From positions 248,001 to 312,000 of the forward strand of contig JADHYV010000005.1 in assembly GCA_027604705.1 (NCBI GenBank): a DNA stretch of 64,000 nucleotides. The letters are read 5' to 3'. This document shows, in pieces, positions 1 to 10,119 of this stretch; the stretch's first letter is position 1, and each line of letters begins with the position of its first letter. The notes beneath the pieces were generated by a model. That model saw only the letters and a list, made by a program, of their open reading frames with translations, ran no database searches and had not been told where the DNA came from. The position numbers and the translations under genes were made by a program. This DNA comes from Allomyces arbusculus. Lineage: Eukaryota; Blastocladiomycota; Blastocladiomycetes; Blastocladiales; Blastocladiaceae.

Positions 1-3000
1 GGGCGCGAACTTGGCGGTCCCGGCGAGCCCCTGGTGCTTCGCAGCATATCGCCGATACCTCGACCGGCTGATCCGCTCTCTGATGATCCGGCACCGTCCA
101 TTGTCGACCGGCACCGCAGACACATGCACGCGTGGTACGCCGCGCAGCTGGCTCCGATCGCCCGCGTGCTCACGGCCACGGTTGCTGACTTCACCCGCAC
201 CGCGCACGCCATCGTCGACGGCGCGCTCGCGCGCGAGAATCAGGTGCATTCTCACCTCGCACAGGAACTCGCATCCCTGCAAGCCGATATTGCGTCGATC
301 GCGTCGCGCTCTGACTTGGACGCGCGGCTCGCCATTATCCGGGAACTCGTCGCGCAGGACGTCGAGTGCGCCGACGAGGCGACCGCGGGCGTATCCACCG
401 CTCAGGAAGCTGCGAGCAATCGGATGTCGGACGTGGTTTCGGCGTTTCACGCGACCCTCGACCCGGACGGGTATTGCGAAAAAGACGATCCGGATCGCGC
501 GATCGCACAACAGTTTCCGCACCCGATCGGCGCTGTTCTCGCGCGCGCTGCGGATCGGTTGCTTGTTGCGGCGGCCGCGCATGTGTTGCGAACCCGAAGG
601 GACGTCGAGGCGCGCGTGCTCGATATGCAGGTGCGCGCGACGCAGCGGTTTCGCGATTTGGTTGAGCCGGGGGTTGCTGCGGTGCGCGCTGCGTGGCCCG
701 CCGCGCGACCCAAGTATGTGCTCGAAACGTACATGGGCGTGGTGAGAGACAAGGCATGGGTCACCGAGATCGCGGATGCGTGCGTCGCTGCCATCGCGCC
801 GCTCGCAAGGCACGTGGCCGAGAACGGTGTACCGGGCGCCGCGCCCGCTGCAGCAATCGAGACTGCCAAGACGCAAGTCGCTGCAGCAACCACGGCGATC
901 GTTACGCGCACGCTCGAGTCGATCGCGACTGCGGGCCTGTACGCCGTCGACGCCCTGCTCGCATGCGATCTTCCCTCATCTGGCACCTTCCCCACCATCG
1001 ACCGCAGCGCATTGCGCACGGCGCTGCAAGCTCAAGTCCCGTGGGCTGACATCGAGTATTTCGGCCACGCCGTTGTGCGTGCTGTCCACGCCGACCTCGA
1101 CCGGCTCGCGGCTGCGGGACGGGTTGCGCGGCGGTACCTGGCGTGTGTGGCCGAGGTGGCGAACAATGTGCGCGACGCGGTGGAAAAGGGGGTCGATTCG
1201 CTGGACCGCGACTTGGAAAGTAGCTGGCACGTGCATGATACGGAAGTGACGGGTTTGTACCGCCGGCTCGACGAGGCCAAGCAGGCGATGCAGGCGTGTC
1301 GCGACGAGTCCAAGTGCGAGCGGATATTTGGCGGGATCACGGAGCTCGTGGAAGAGCTGGAACAAGGTGCGCTTCCCTGCCGTTATTTATGAAATAAGCA
1401 GAAAGTATCCTCTGACCCTGGAACGGTGTCTCTAGTCCTCACCGCTCGACAACGTCACGCGCGCGTCGTCATTGCCAACACCGACGAGGCGCAGCGGCAG
1501 CAGCTCGACGCGTTCCAACAACAATGGAACACGCTCCTCGTCGGCGACCACGTCGACATTGACGATCTGCGCGCCAAAGTCGCGCTCATGGAACGCATGA
1601 AACGGCCCTCACACAATACCAATGCCGCGCGCGTGCCGACGCAGCCGTTTACCAACGAGATCATGCTCGCGCGACTCGCCGAAAACAAGCCCGCCAAGGG
1701 CGCCGGCAAGGGCAAGGACCACCGCGCGCCCCCCGCGGCCACGGCCCAGCCCCAGCAACCACCCCCGCAGTCGACCCCTGGCACCGCCGCCGCTGCCGCC
1801 GCCGTTGCGGCCGACACCGCTCCCCTCAACTTCTCGCTCGCCGCTGACCTCGCACCTTGCACCGCGCAGCTGCACACCCTCCTGACGCGCCCTATTACCG
1901 TTCTATTTGCACACGTTGCCGCCGAATGCGCCGCGTACCGGCGCGCATACGACGAGCAGCGCAAAGCCGCCGAGACTGCGCTCGACGCGGCCGTGCGTGC
2001 GCACCAGTTCCACGCGACGCACCACGCGCACCGGCAACAGTTCCACCACGAGCAGGCCGCGCGCCTTCTCCGCGGCGAGTACGTGCAGCGGCAACTTGCA
2101 ATCCAGGCGGACCGGCAGGACGCAAGGCGGGCTGCGCGGGATGTGGAGATGCAAGCTGCGGCGTTGGGCGCGCGGCATCGTGCGGCGGTTGAGGTTGCGG
2201 AGCAGGTGTTGAGTGCGGCCATGCAAGCGATCGCGGCCGACGCACAGGGTGCTGGTGGTAATGTGGTGTGTGCCGCAGATTTGGCAAGGCTCGAGCGACA
2301 CTGGAGCAAGGTCGCGGATGAGGCGGTCGCGAATGCGGCGGGGGTCATGGATGCGGTGCAGGCGGATTGGAACTCGCTCGCAGCTGCGTGGGCGGCTGCT
2401 GCGGGGTCTGCGGCCGCGGCCGAGGCTGGTACGTCGACGCCCACTCCCGCCGCTGCGGGTGCCGCCGGCGGTCTCGTTGCTGCAGCGCAGGGCCACGCGC
2501 TCGATGTGTCTATGGCCGACCTCGGTGCACAGTTCCGCGATGGGCACCAGCGCGTGGCCAAAGCGCGTGTGCGGGTCAAGGACGTGCTTGCTGCGGCGAT
2601 TGCGCAGATCGGGCAGATTCGGATGGAGCTCGCGGTTGTGGCCAAGACTACCACGGCACTCACGCAGGCGCGGAACCGCGTGCGCGCGCTCGTGCTCGCG
2701 GATCAGCAGGAGCATGCTAAGATTATGGGCGAGGTTACCGAACGATTGGCGGCGCTCGACGTGCACCAGGCGAGTGGGGATGGAGCCGATGCGCTGGATG
2801 CGGTTGCCCGAGTTGCGCAGGTCCTGATCGAGGCGCATGCCGTGGTTGTGAAACGAGCGGCTATGATTTCCGGGTGCACGATTCCGGAACCGGTCGTGCC
2901 GTTTGTCAAGACGCTGGCGCAGTTCCTGGAAAGCACCAAGGGCCGGACTGAGCGCCCGTCCGGGTCGGCGAGCGTGCTCGACATGCCAGCGCGACGACGC

Positions 3001-3993
3001 GGCTCCATCAACGCCAGCAGCTCGGCCAAGTCATCCACATCCTCGTCGCGCGCCGGATCGGGGAGAGCGCCTCCAGCGAGCAACACCAAGCGCACCGGCA
3101 CAGCCAGCAGCAAGTCAGTCAAGGCGCGCGAGTCGCTCAAGGAAACCTGGTTACGGTCGTGGCACGCCGACATTACCGCGATCCAGGACCAGTACGTGGT
3201 GCGGCGCACGTGGTACCAGGTGCAGCCGTGGGTCATGATGGACGCACTGGCGCTCGCCGCACTCGCCCATGCCGCGACGGATACCATGACCGCGCACGTC
3301 GACGCGCATATTGCGGCGTGCAATGCCGAGCTGAGCAAGTGGCTCACGTCGATGCTGCGCGTGCAAGTTCATGCGCTTGCGCAGCACGCTATGGAGATTC
3401 TGCACCGGTGGCTCGCGGCGGATTGGAAGTTGTTGACGAACGCGTGGGCAGCGACAGTTCGTGACGCTGCCGCGCGAGATGTCACGCACCGGCGCAAGGG
3501 CTGGGCGCAAATTGTAGAGTCGAGGGCCGGACTGCCAGCCGAGTTTACGGGTACCGACGGCGCGTGGAAGTCGCGGTTCAACGACGAGAATGCCGCGTGG
3601 ATTCGCGACACGCTCGAGGGGCTCATCGTGACCCCCAACTTGGACAAGTGCGCCGATCTCATTGGTCGGCACCGGCGGCTCGTCGTGTACGTCGTGCACG
3701 TTCTCGCGCCGCTCACTTGGCTCGATGACACGTCGTCGGGCACGGATGTGGTAGAAATAGTGCCCGCAGCGCTGGTTCCGCTCTGTGAACCGCACGCAAT
3801 GGTCACAACTGAGTCGGCGCTCACGGTGACGCTGCAATCGGAGACTGGGAGTCTTGCTGCATGGATCGCCGAGTCGGAGCGGAGGTTCAAGGAACAGGTT
3901 GATGCTGATCGGGCGGCCACGGCTCGGGAACTGCGCGTCTGGGCGGACGGGTGGGTCCGGGCGATGACTTTGTTGGCCGAGGACTGGGGTTGA
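1..3993 (+). CDS. Large coiled-coil protein, 5' end outside window (CCDC180-like?)
   Basis: An open frame runs in from the left edge; the first in-frame ATG is only at 124, so the start is probably upstream. One intron at 1367-1435 (donor GTGCGC, acceptor CTCTAG) joins the two long frames in phase, giving at least about 1,300 residues up to the TGA at 3993. The protein is rich in Ala, Arg, Gln and Glu, mostly helical or coiled-coil in character, with a Pro/Ala-rich linker (about 1720-1840) and a Ser/Arg-rich linker (about 2990-3110). The C-terminal part has several Trp-containing helical stretches. Length, two helical halves and the linker layout recall CCDC180 (DUF4455/DUF4456), a protein of flagellated eukaryotes, but no diagnostic motif was seen. 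The coding frame is well supported; the family name is a guess. Confidence 0.6.
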
Positions 3994-4367
3994 AGTGTGC
4001 CACTTATGACATCTCGAACCGGATTTGAGGTGTCTCCCAAATTGCATTGTCAACTGCAAGTGCGGTTATGCGGATAACTGTCTTGCCACATGCAAGCGCC
4101 GCATACGTATCACAAAAGTACATACAACAAAATATGGAAATTTGAAAACAACACAAACTTCGCGGAACGTGGATGGGCACCAATTACGGCGTCCATGGGG
4201 AACGACATTGCCACGCTTGGCCCGCTCCGTGTCCGTGCCAAGCTTTGGGGTCTGGTTGGCGTAGGTGTGTATTTTTCCACTGACCCCACTCACTCACAAT
4301 TGGAAATCTGTTTCGTTATGGCAAGTTCGCGCCATTCACACCACCACATTGATTTGCAGGCAAGTCC
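3994..4367. other. Intergenic, no gene seen
   Basis: This stretch separates the coiled-coil gene from the GTPase-like relic. It is visibly more AT-rich than the genes around it, and no reading frame here resembles a known protein. Confidence 0.5.
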
Positions 4368-5313
4368 ATGCTTGGAACCGACCTTCTCGGAATCTACGAT
4401 TCAGAGGGCTACCTCGTGGAGGTGTTTGAGTCGAGTGATGCTGAAGGCAAGGATTCTGAGGGTAAGGCTTACGATGTGAGCCCGGCGATGTTAAAAAAAC
4501 GCGCCAAACGTCAAGATGACGGTTCAAGATGGCGATGGATTTGCTGGCGTTAGCAACGCCATGCACAAGGGCAATATTAAGATTACAGACGAATGATTGA
4601 AAACCCAGCTGTGCTCATTGTGGTCGCTGAAGCTGGCCGTATGCGGGTCGACTTGATCAACAACATCAAGCTTTTGCAGATGGTCTCGGATCTCAGCGAA
4701 CGTGACTGCATCCTGGTCTTGACCAAGGTCAATAGTACCGCTCAACCCGAGCGCCGGTGCCGCAACATGCAAACGAGCAAAGTCACCACGTCGCGCGACC
4801 ATGACCCTACCAGCTTCCTTGCCTTTCTGGCCAAAAACGATATCAACGTGTTCGAGGCGGGGAAAAACGTCTTCTGCATCGATTGTGACGATGACCGGGA
4901 CGACATGCTTGAGCTGATCCGTGCCCAGCTGTGCAGTGCAACATTCGGCCGCTCGATGTCCATTCCACCTACTCTCAGTTTGTTGATGCAGCCCAAGGCG
5001 ACTTGGGCTCCACTGGACAGATCCTCAAGTCCTCCAAGAAATCATCATTGACAAGAAGGCTGATATCGAGTGGCACAAGAAATACCATCAGAACAGCACG
5101 AACGCGCTGATTGGTGGGGTAGAACTAATCAGTCCGCTGGTCCTTGTCGGCTCTGGTGCAATGATGTCTTCCAACAACAAGAACATCAATAAGTCTCAAG
5201 TCGAAGTCGTCAAGCTTGAAAAGGAGACGCAAAACGTTCACACGATGCGCGCTGCAATCAAGAAGCAACTTGAATCATTTGAGAAGATGGTTTCGAATGT
5301 CGTGGTGGCGTAG
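4368..5313 (+). pseudogene. Decayed GTPase-like gene
   Basis: Protein-like sequence continues across all three forward frames. A piece at 4368-4553 begins MLGTDLLGIYDSEG. Another follows at about 4530-4592 (DGFAGVSNAMHKGNIKI), then 4593-4980 with a hydrophobic strand before LTKVN, which resembles the base-recognition (NKxD-type) motif of P-loop GTPases. A last piece at about 5037-5313 has a hydrophobic stretch and a Lys-rich coiled-coil end. Frame switches near 4540, 4590 and 4980-5040 are not explained by introns of the usual GT-AG, ~65-base kind, so at least three frameshifts are needed. The G1 (P-loop) motif was not found, so the 5' part may be missing. Base composition is lower in GC than the neighbours. 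An AIG1- or IRG-like origin is possible but not shown. Confidence 0.45.
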
Positions 5314-5652
5314 GGCCGGTCGAAGCTACAGGGTCGCATGTGTTTTCGACAAACTTCCTTTCAATTTTCCGTTTTTTCTGGTCTAGCCATTTGGGCTGTT
5401 TGCTGGGGACAGATCGAGCAATGCTTTCTTTGTCAGTATGGCCCTCTGGCACACAAAACTGATGAAATCGAAAAGAATTTACTTGAGCCCCCTTCTTTTC
5501 ACACTTTTTGACTATGCTCCAGCTGCAAGGTTGGCTATGCATAGATCGGCCTGCAGGCAAGGGAATACAGTCGTCCACAACTTGTCCACGGTCGGCCGAG
5601 CTCAATTAAAGGCAAGGCTGGTAGTCAAGTCATAATCTGGTGAAAATCAAAG
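5314..5652. other. Intergenic, no gene seen
   Basis: About 340 bases between the GTPase-like relic and the 3' end of the ZSWIM2 gene on the other strand. No supported coding sequence; it probably holds the ZSWIM2 3' untranslated region. Confidence 0.4.
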
Positions 5653-7793
5653 TCATATTGTCAGCCGGGACCCAACCAGTCCAAAGTCGAGGGTATCCGC
5701 AGGCATGATCGTTTGTGCTGGCCCGTGAAGTGCTGCTGCCCGCGAACGCGACCCGCCCGCCTTCCGCCGACCCTGTGGGGCCGGAAACGGCGCGTCATCG
5801 TGCTTTTTGGTGGGTGAAGAGCGTGATGGAAGCGACCGGACTGCAGACACGAGCATGAGCGAGTCGAACAAGGGTGGGAGTGATGCAACATCCGAAGACG
5901 GCACTTTTGCTGCACTCGATGCAGCACCCGTTGCTTTCGGCCTGCTCGACTTGCGCCGTTCCTGAGCCGCCCGCTTCTGCTTGCGATCGGCCGCGTCAAG
6001 CAGCGCGGTAAACGCGTCCGGTTCTGGCGACTGGACGTCGACGGCAGGAATGTCTACCAAACGTAGAGTATGAGCGCGATTCCGTGACTAGTGCAATCAC
6101 GCACGACGCGCACATTGGTTGGTGGCCGCGTCGATGCAACAAACAACTTGCGTCGAGCAGTGCGGGCATTGCAGGCCGCCGTGAATGAGCCAGCGGTCGA
6201 CGCATTCCTGTCCACCCGAATTGGGTCAGCGTTGCGGCCGTCGTCATCGAGAAACGAGGACAGTGATTGTACCTGGTGGAACCGCGCATGGCCACACGGA
6301 AGCTGGCGCAACCGCGCACCCGAAACCAGCGCATCGGTGCAAATGACGCACGGCACAGTACCCGCCGACGCGGTCGCGGGCACCTTTTTCAGAGGAAACG
6401 TGTTGATGACGTGCAGTCGCGGGTACCCAACGATGCGCTTGCCCGCGTCGAGGCTGGTGAGAAGGGCGTAATCGGCATCGCTCAGGTCGCGGGACTAGGA
6501 TGGGAAAAGTCAACCCCGACGATATCAACGGGAGCGGTGGAGCGTCGCTACCTGAAGCTCGTCAATAGTGGCCGAGGTCGGGGCGTCAGGCCGATCTACA
6601 TGGAAGCAAGTTTAATATCAAGTGGCGCAAAAGCGATGCTCGGGCAAAATCGACGCACATCGGGCAGCAAACGTCCAATTATCGGCGTCGAGTGCCTTGC
6701 ACTTGAACGGATGCTCGCGATGCACGTCCGAGTCGTCAAAGCACGGCTGGCACAGGTGAACGGCGGTGCAGACCGTGCACTTGTACCGCGTGCCGCGAAT
6801 CGGCTTCTTGCATCTACGGCATGCTGGACCAGCTGTCACGCGGAAAGGCGCCACGGGTCGTGCCCGTCGCGACTGGACCAGATCCACTTGGCGCTTGGCC
6901 TTGCACCATTCTTGAGCGAGCACTTCAATGTCGTCCATCGACCCGAAATCGGCACGGCAGAGCTGAATAAGCAAGTGTTGGGTCAGTTGCAAGAACAATC
7001 AGGATGATGTGGGACCAGGACCGCACAGGGCAGGTTACAATCGACTGGCCGAGCGCCTTGGCCTGGTGGTCAGCGACGAGCTTCATGCACGGGACGTGGA
7101 TGTTGTTGCCACAGCTCTGACGGCAAAAGCACAGCGGAATTTCGCTCTCGAACACGGACTCTTGGCAAATCGGGCTAGACGCCGAGGAGACGATCGTCAA
7201 CTACAAGAGCAAGGGCGCGTCAATAGTCCAGCAGAGAGGCCGTACCAAACGTCATCTTCCGTGACAGGCCGTTGCGGGACACCACCTCCACCCGATTTCT
7301 TTTTGCCCTTGCCCTTGCCCGTTCCCGTGCTGCCCTTGGCACTCGCCGAGTTGCCGCGACGTGCCGACGGCAGCTGGTTCCACTCATGATCCAAGATGCC
7401 CGTCTGGTAGAGGAGCGGCGACGCAGCTGGGATGCGCAACCGTCGGTGGAGCGACCAGATGACGTGTATACACGACGTGGACGGCAATGACGCGGGCTTG
7501 GCCATGGTCCCCGGTGACCCACGCACGACCAGAACTGGTGGAGAACACGAGCACCGGTGCCGCGGTCCGAGCAGGACATGAAATATGTTACCGTCAGCGT
7601 CGCGCAGCGTGAACTTGAGCGGCCCAGACTCATGGACGAGGAAAAGACGGGCCGTCAGTGCATCTTGAAGTATCGGTGCAATGGCCTGCGTGCAATCAAG
7701 TGGTCAGGATCGTGACTGCACCATAGGGTCGAAGTGAAGGCCGAGATCTACCTCGGGGCATTTCGCGTGCCACTGACGAATAGCCGGGAGCAT
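5653..7793 (-). CDS. ZSWIM2: ZSWIM2-type E3 ubiquitin ligase (SWIM-RING-ZZ-RING)
   Basis: Eight exons join in phase: 7793-7752, 7685-7246, 7174-7027, 6962-6659, 6595-6552, 6494-6273, 6207-6114, 6053-5653 (564 aa; human ZSWIM2 is about 630). Domains in order: a SWIM motif (CSC near 7545, then CIH near 7465), a first RING (starts CPICQE, spliced across 7245/7174, ends CP|LCRADFG across 7027/6962), a ZZ zinc finger (CRRCKKPIRGTRYKC, then CQPCF), and a RING-H2 (CVICTDALVSG, CGHARFHQ|ECVDRWL, CPHC). The linker before the last RING carries the family-like string RDLSDADYALL. Splicing rebuilds zinc ligands exactly, which supports the exon model. In mammals ZSWIM2 is testis-enriched and self-ubiquitinates. 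The C-terminal 130 residues are low-complexity. The start was chosen at the ATG followed by RQWHAKCPE, which aligns with the animal N-terminus; an upstream exon is possible. Confidence 0.85.
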
Positions 7794-8412
7794 ATTTGCG
7801 TTGCAATGGATGGGAACGTCGACGCGGAAACCGAGCCGAGCCACGGCGAAAGTATCAGCGCGGGCCGCAAGTCAAAATGCGTGATTGGTCCTCTTGAGTC
7901 GCGAACACAGGGTTGTTGTGTTGCAGTGTCAAGTCGGCCGGTCGCGCACTTGCCGCTCAATGGATTCAATGCGACCGTTGGATCTCGGAAAAGTCTTCTT
8001 GCAATTGCAGCAGCTGCAGCGTGTAGTCGGCGAGTGACGGAGAATCTGGATCAGCGACACTGGGAGCCGAATCCCAGTCTCCAGTCCTCGCACGCCACAT
8101 CCTTCAACCCGATTAACTTGGACATCATTGTCGTCTTGTTTAACAAGCGCACCAATGATCCGATCTTGCTGGTCAAGAAGCCTTTTTACACGATGGCGCG
8201 TGGCGTCGCTCCCTCTCGACATGAGCCTCTCAACGGTGGCGCGCCGACGACAACAACTGCAGATGTTATCTCTGCTGTCTACTGACCCGTCCGCTCCTCG
8301 TGGTTGCATTGCATCGTTTCCGCCCTCTCTTTGCGCTCCACGACGCCTGGTGCAACTCGCCGCAGTAAACTTACGATCTCTCCACCACCAGCAAGTTGCT
8401 CAAATCGTGACC
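7794..8412. promoter_or_regulatory. Divergent upstream region of ZSWIM2 and the HAD-fold gene
   Basis: About 620 bases lie between the chosen start of the minus-strand ZSWIM2 gene and the plus-strand HAD-fold gene, so both promoters probably lie here. A minus-strand open frame at 8309-7929 (126 codons, Lys/Gln-rich in the middle) could be a small gene or another 5' exon, but no splice model or homologue supports it. Confidence 0.35.
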
Positions 8413-9980
8413 ATGGCCAAGTACCTCGACCCGCCTGCCACACGTGCCGACGGCCTGGAGGTCGAGTATGCGCGCACGGTGCACCTTTTCGACTTTGATG
8501 ACAATGTCTTCCACATGCCAACGCCAATCCTGCTCTTCAACGACGAGGGCGAAACGTTCCGCGTCTCGACGGGCGCCTACGCGGTCCTGAAAGTGCCCGA
8601 GAACCGTGCCTTGCGCCAGCTGCACAACTACCACGTGCGGTTCCCCGACTCGTTGCTCGAGTTTGCCGAGAATCCGGACCAGAACGCGGAAAGTTTTTAC
8701 CTGCGCGATTTGAAGCGGGCGCTCGGAGTGGACGGAGACGGGACGACTGAGTCGACACGCAGTGACTGGAAGGGTCCACTTTGGGACCAGTTTGTTGACG
8801 CGCTCGCGACCGACCCGGACAATGTCTGGATCATTACCGCACGCTTGCACGCGCCCGAGACGATTCACGCTGGTCTGCAGTATCTCGTCGACCTGGGCCT
8901 GCTCCCCGTTGCGCCCGCGCTCGACCGAATCTGGCCTGTCGCAAACGACGGGTTCCGCTTACGGTTCGACCAAGAGTTTGCTCCGGCAACGCTGCTGCAC
9001 CTGCCGGGCGAGCCGCATATGCACTGGTCCACATTCAAGGCCGTGCTGATGCGCCACTTGCTCGACCGGTTTGCTCACTTCCCAGAGGGCCGCACGTTGT
9101 GCAAGTGTACGTTTGCGCCTGCTTCTTGAACACATCGAGCCGTGGCTCACATTCTCAACGATCACCTGGAACAGATTCCGACGATGACGCCAAGAACGTC
9201 GAGGCAACCTGCCAGCTCGTCCCAACGGTCCTCGCCGACCTCGAGCCGGTTCACCCAATCGACTTCCAAGTCTACTCGACGGCGCAGGTCCCCCTGCCGT
9301 CCATCACCTTCTTCACCTCCGAGCCCGGGATCGAATCGACCCGTGTGCCATTCGCCCTCGACTTTGCCGCCGACACCCCGAGCACCAAGTGGGCCACCGT
9401 CGACCTCCGGCTCAACACGTCCAACGCGCTGAAACTGCATGAACTCACGACCTTGCTCGCACCTCACTTTGCATCCGTGACGGCCACTGTCCATGACGTG
9501 CCGGAACCCGCGGCCGACCCTATCACCGTCATTCGGTACAAGGCGTCTACTGCGGGAAGTGGCGTACTGTGTGACGACACGTCGCTCGAGATCCCGGCCG
9601 CGGGCGCCGACTCGCCGTCGGCCAATGTCAAGTGGGTGCTCGACACGCTCGGCAAGCACGCGGGCGAGCGTGCCATGTTCGTGTCAATGCTCGGCGTGCG
9701 GTTTGGCGAGACGGTCGCGATTTACCGCGGCGAAGTGTGGGGCACACTTGTGGCAGACCCGCGCGGTGGGGACCGGATGCCGTTCAAGCCTGGGTTCCTG
9801 CCGTGGTTTGTGCCTGACGGCGAAGAGTCGGGTCGGACGTTGGCGGAGATAATTGCCGATGGCGAGAATTATGACGCGTACAATGCCCGGCACTTGGCGG
9901 TGCAGGACTTGTTGTGCGACAAGCCGTACGTGACGTGCGCGGTGCTCGAGGAGTGGACGGGCCCGTTCCAGCAGGAGTGA
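8413..9980 (+). CDS. HAD-fold protein (Swiss Army Knife RNA repair-like)
   Basis: Two exons, 8413-9106 and 9175-9980, joined by a 68-base intron (donor GTACGT, acceptor AACAG), encode 499 aa. The ATG at 8413 has a good context (GACCATGG). Near residue 27 is FDFDDNVFHMPTP, a HAD motif I with the DxDxN pattern. A middle strand WIITARLHAPETI matches motif II (T/S then Arg). The splice junction creates LCKYSDDDAKNVE, a plausible acidic motif IV. This order resembles the HAD_SAK (Swiss Army Knife RNA repair-like) family of fungi and bacteria. Asn in place of the usual Thr after the second Asp of motif I is notable. The second half (residues about 245-499) is a separate conserved-looking domain that I do not recognise. 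Substrate unknown; a phosphatase or phosphotransferase fold is inferred. Confidence 0.65.
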
Positions 9981-10119
9981 GTTGCGGGGCGCTTGATTTG
10001 GTTGAAGTTTTGCTATTGTATCGACCGTAGCATAGTGTGATCTAGGTGTATATCAGATGGTGCATTCATTTGTATTTCCACAGTCACTCCGAGTCCGCGA
10101 TCTGCAAGTCGTGCTTCGC

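Noticed and set aside
6208-6272. Apparent break in the last RING finger of ZSWIM2
   Set aside because: A 65-base intron joins CGHARFHQ to ECVDRWL and restores all zinc ligands, so the gene is not broken.
7929-8309. Minus-strand 126-codon frame upstream of ZSWIM2
   Set aside because: Contains a short Gln/Lys-rich helix-like part but no homologue or clean intron structure; kept only as a note on the intergenic region.
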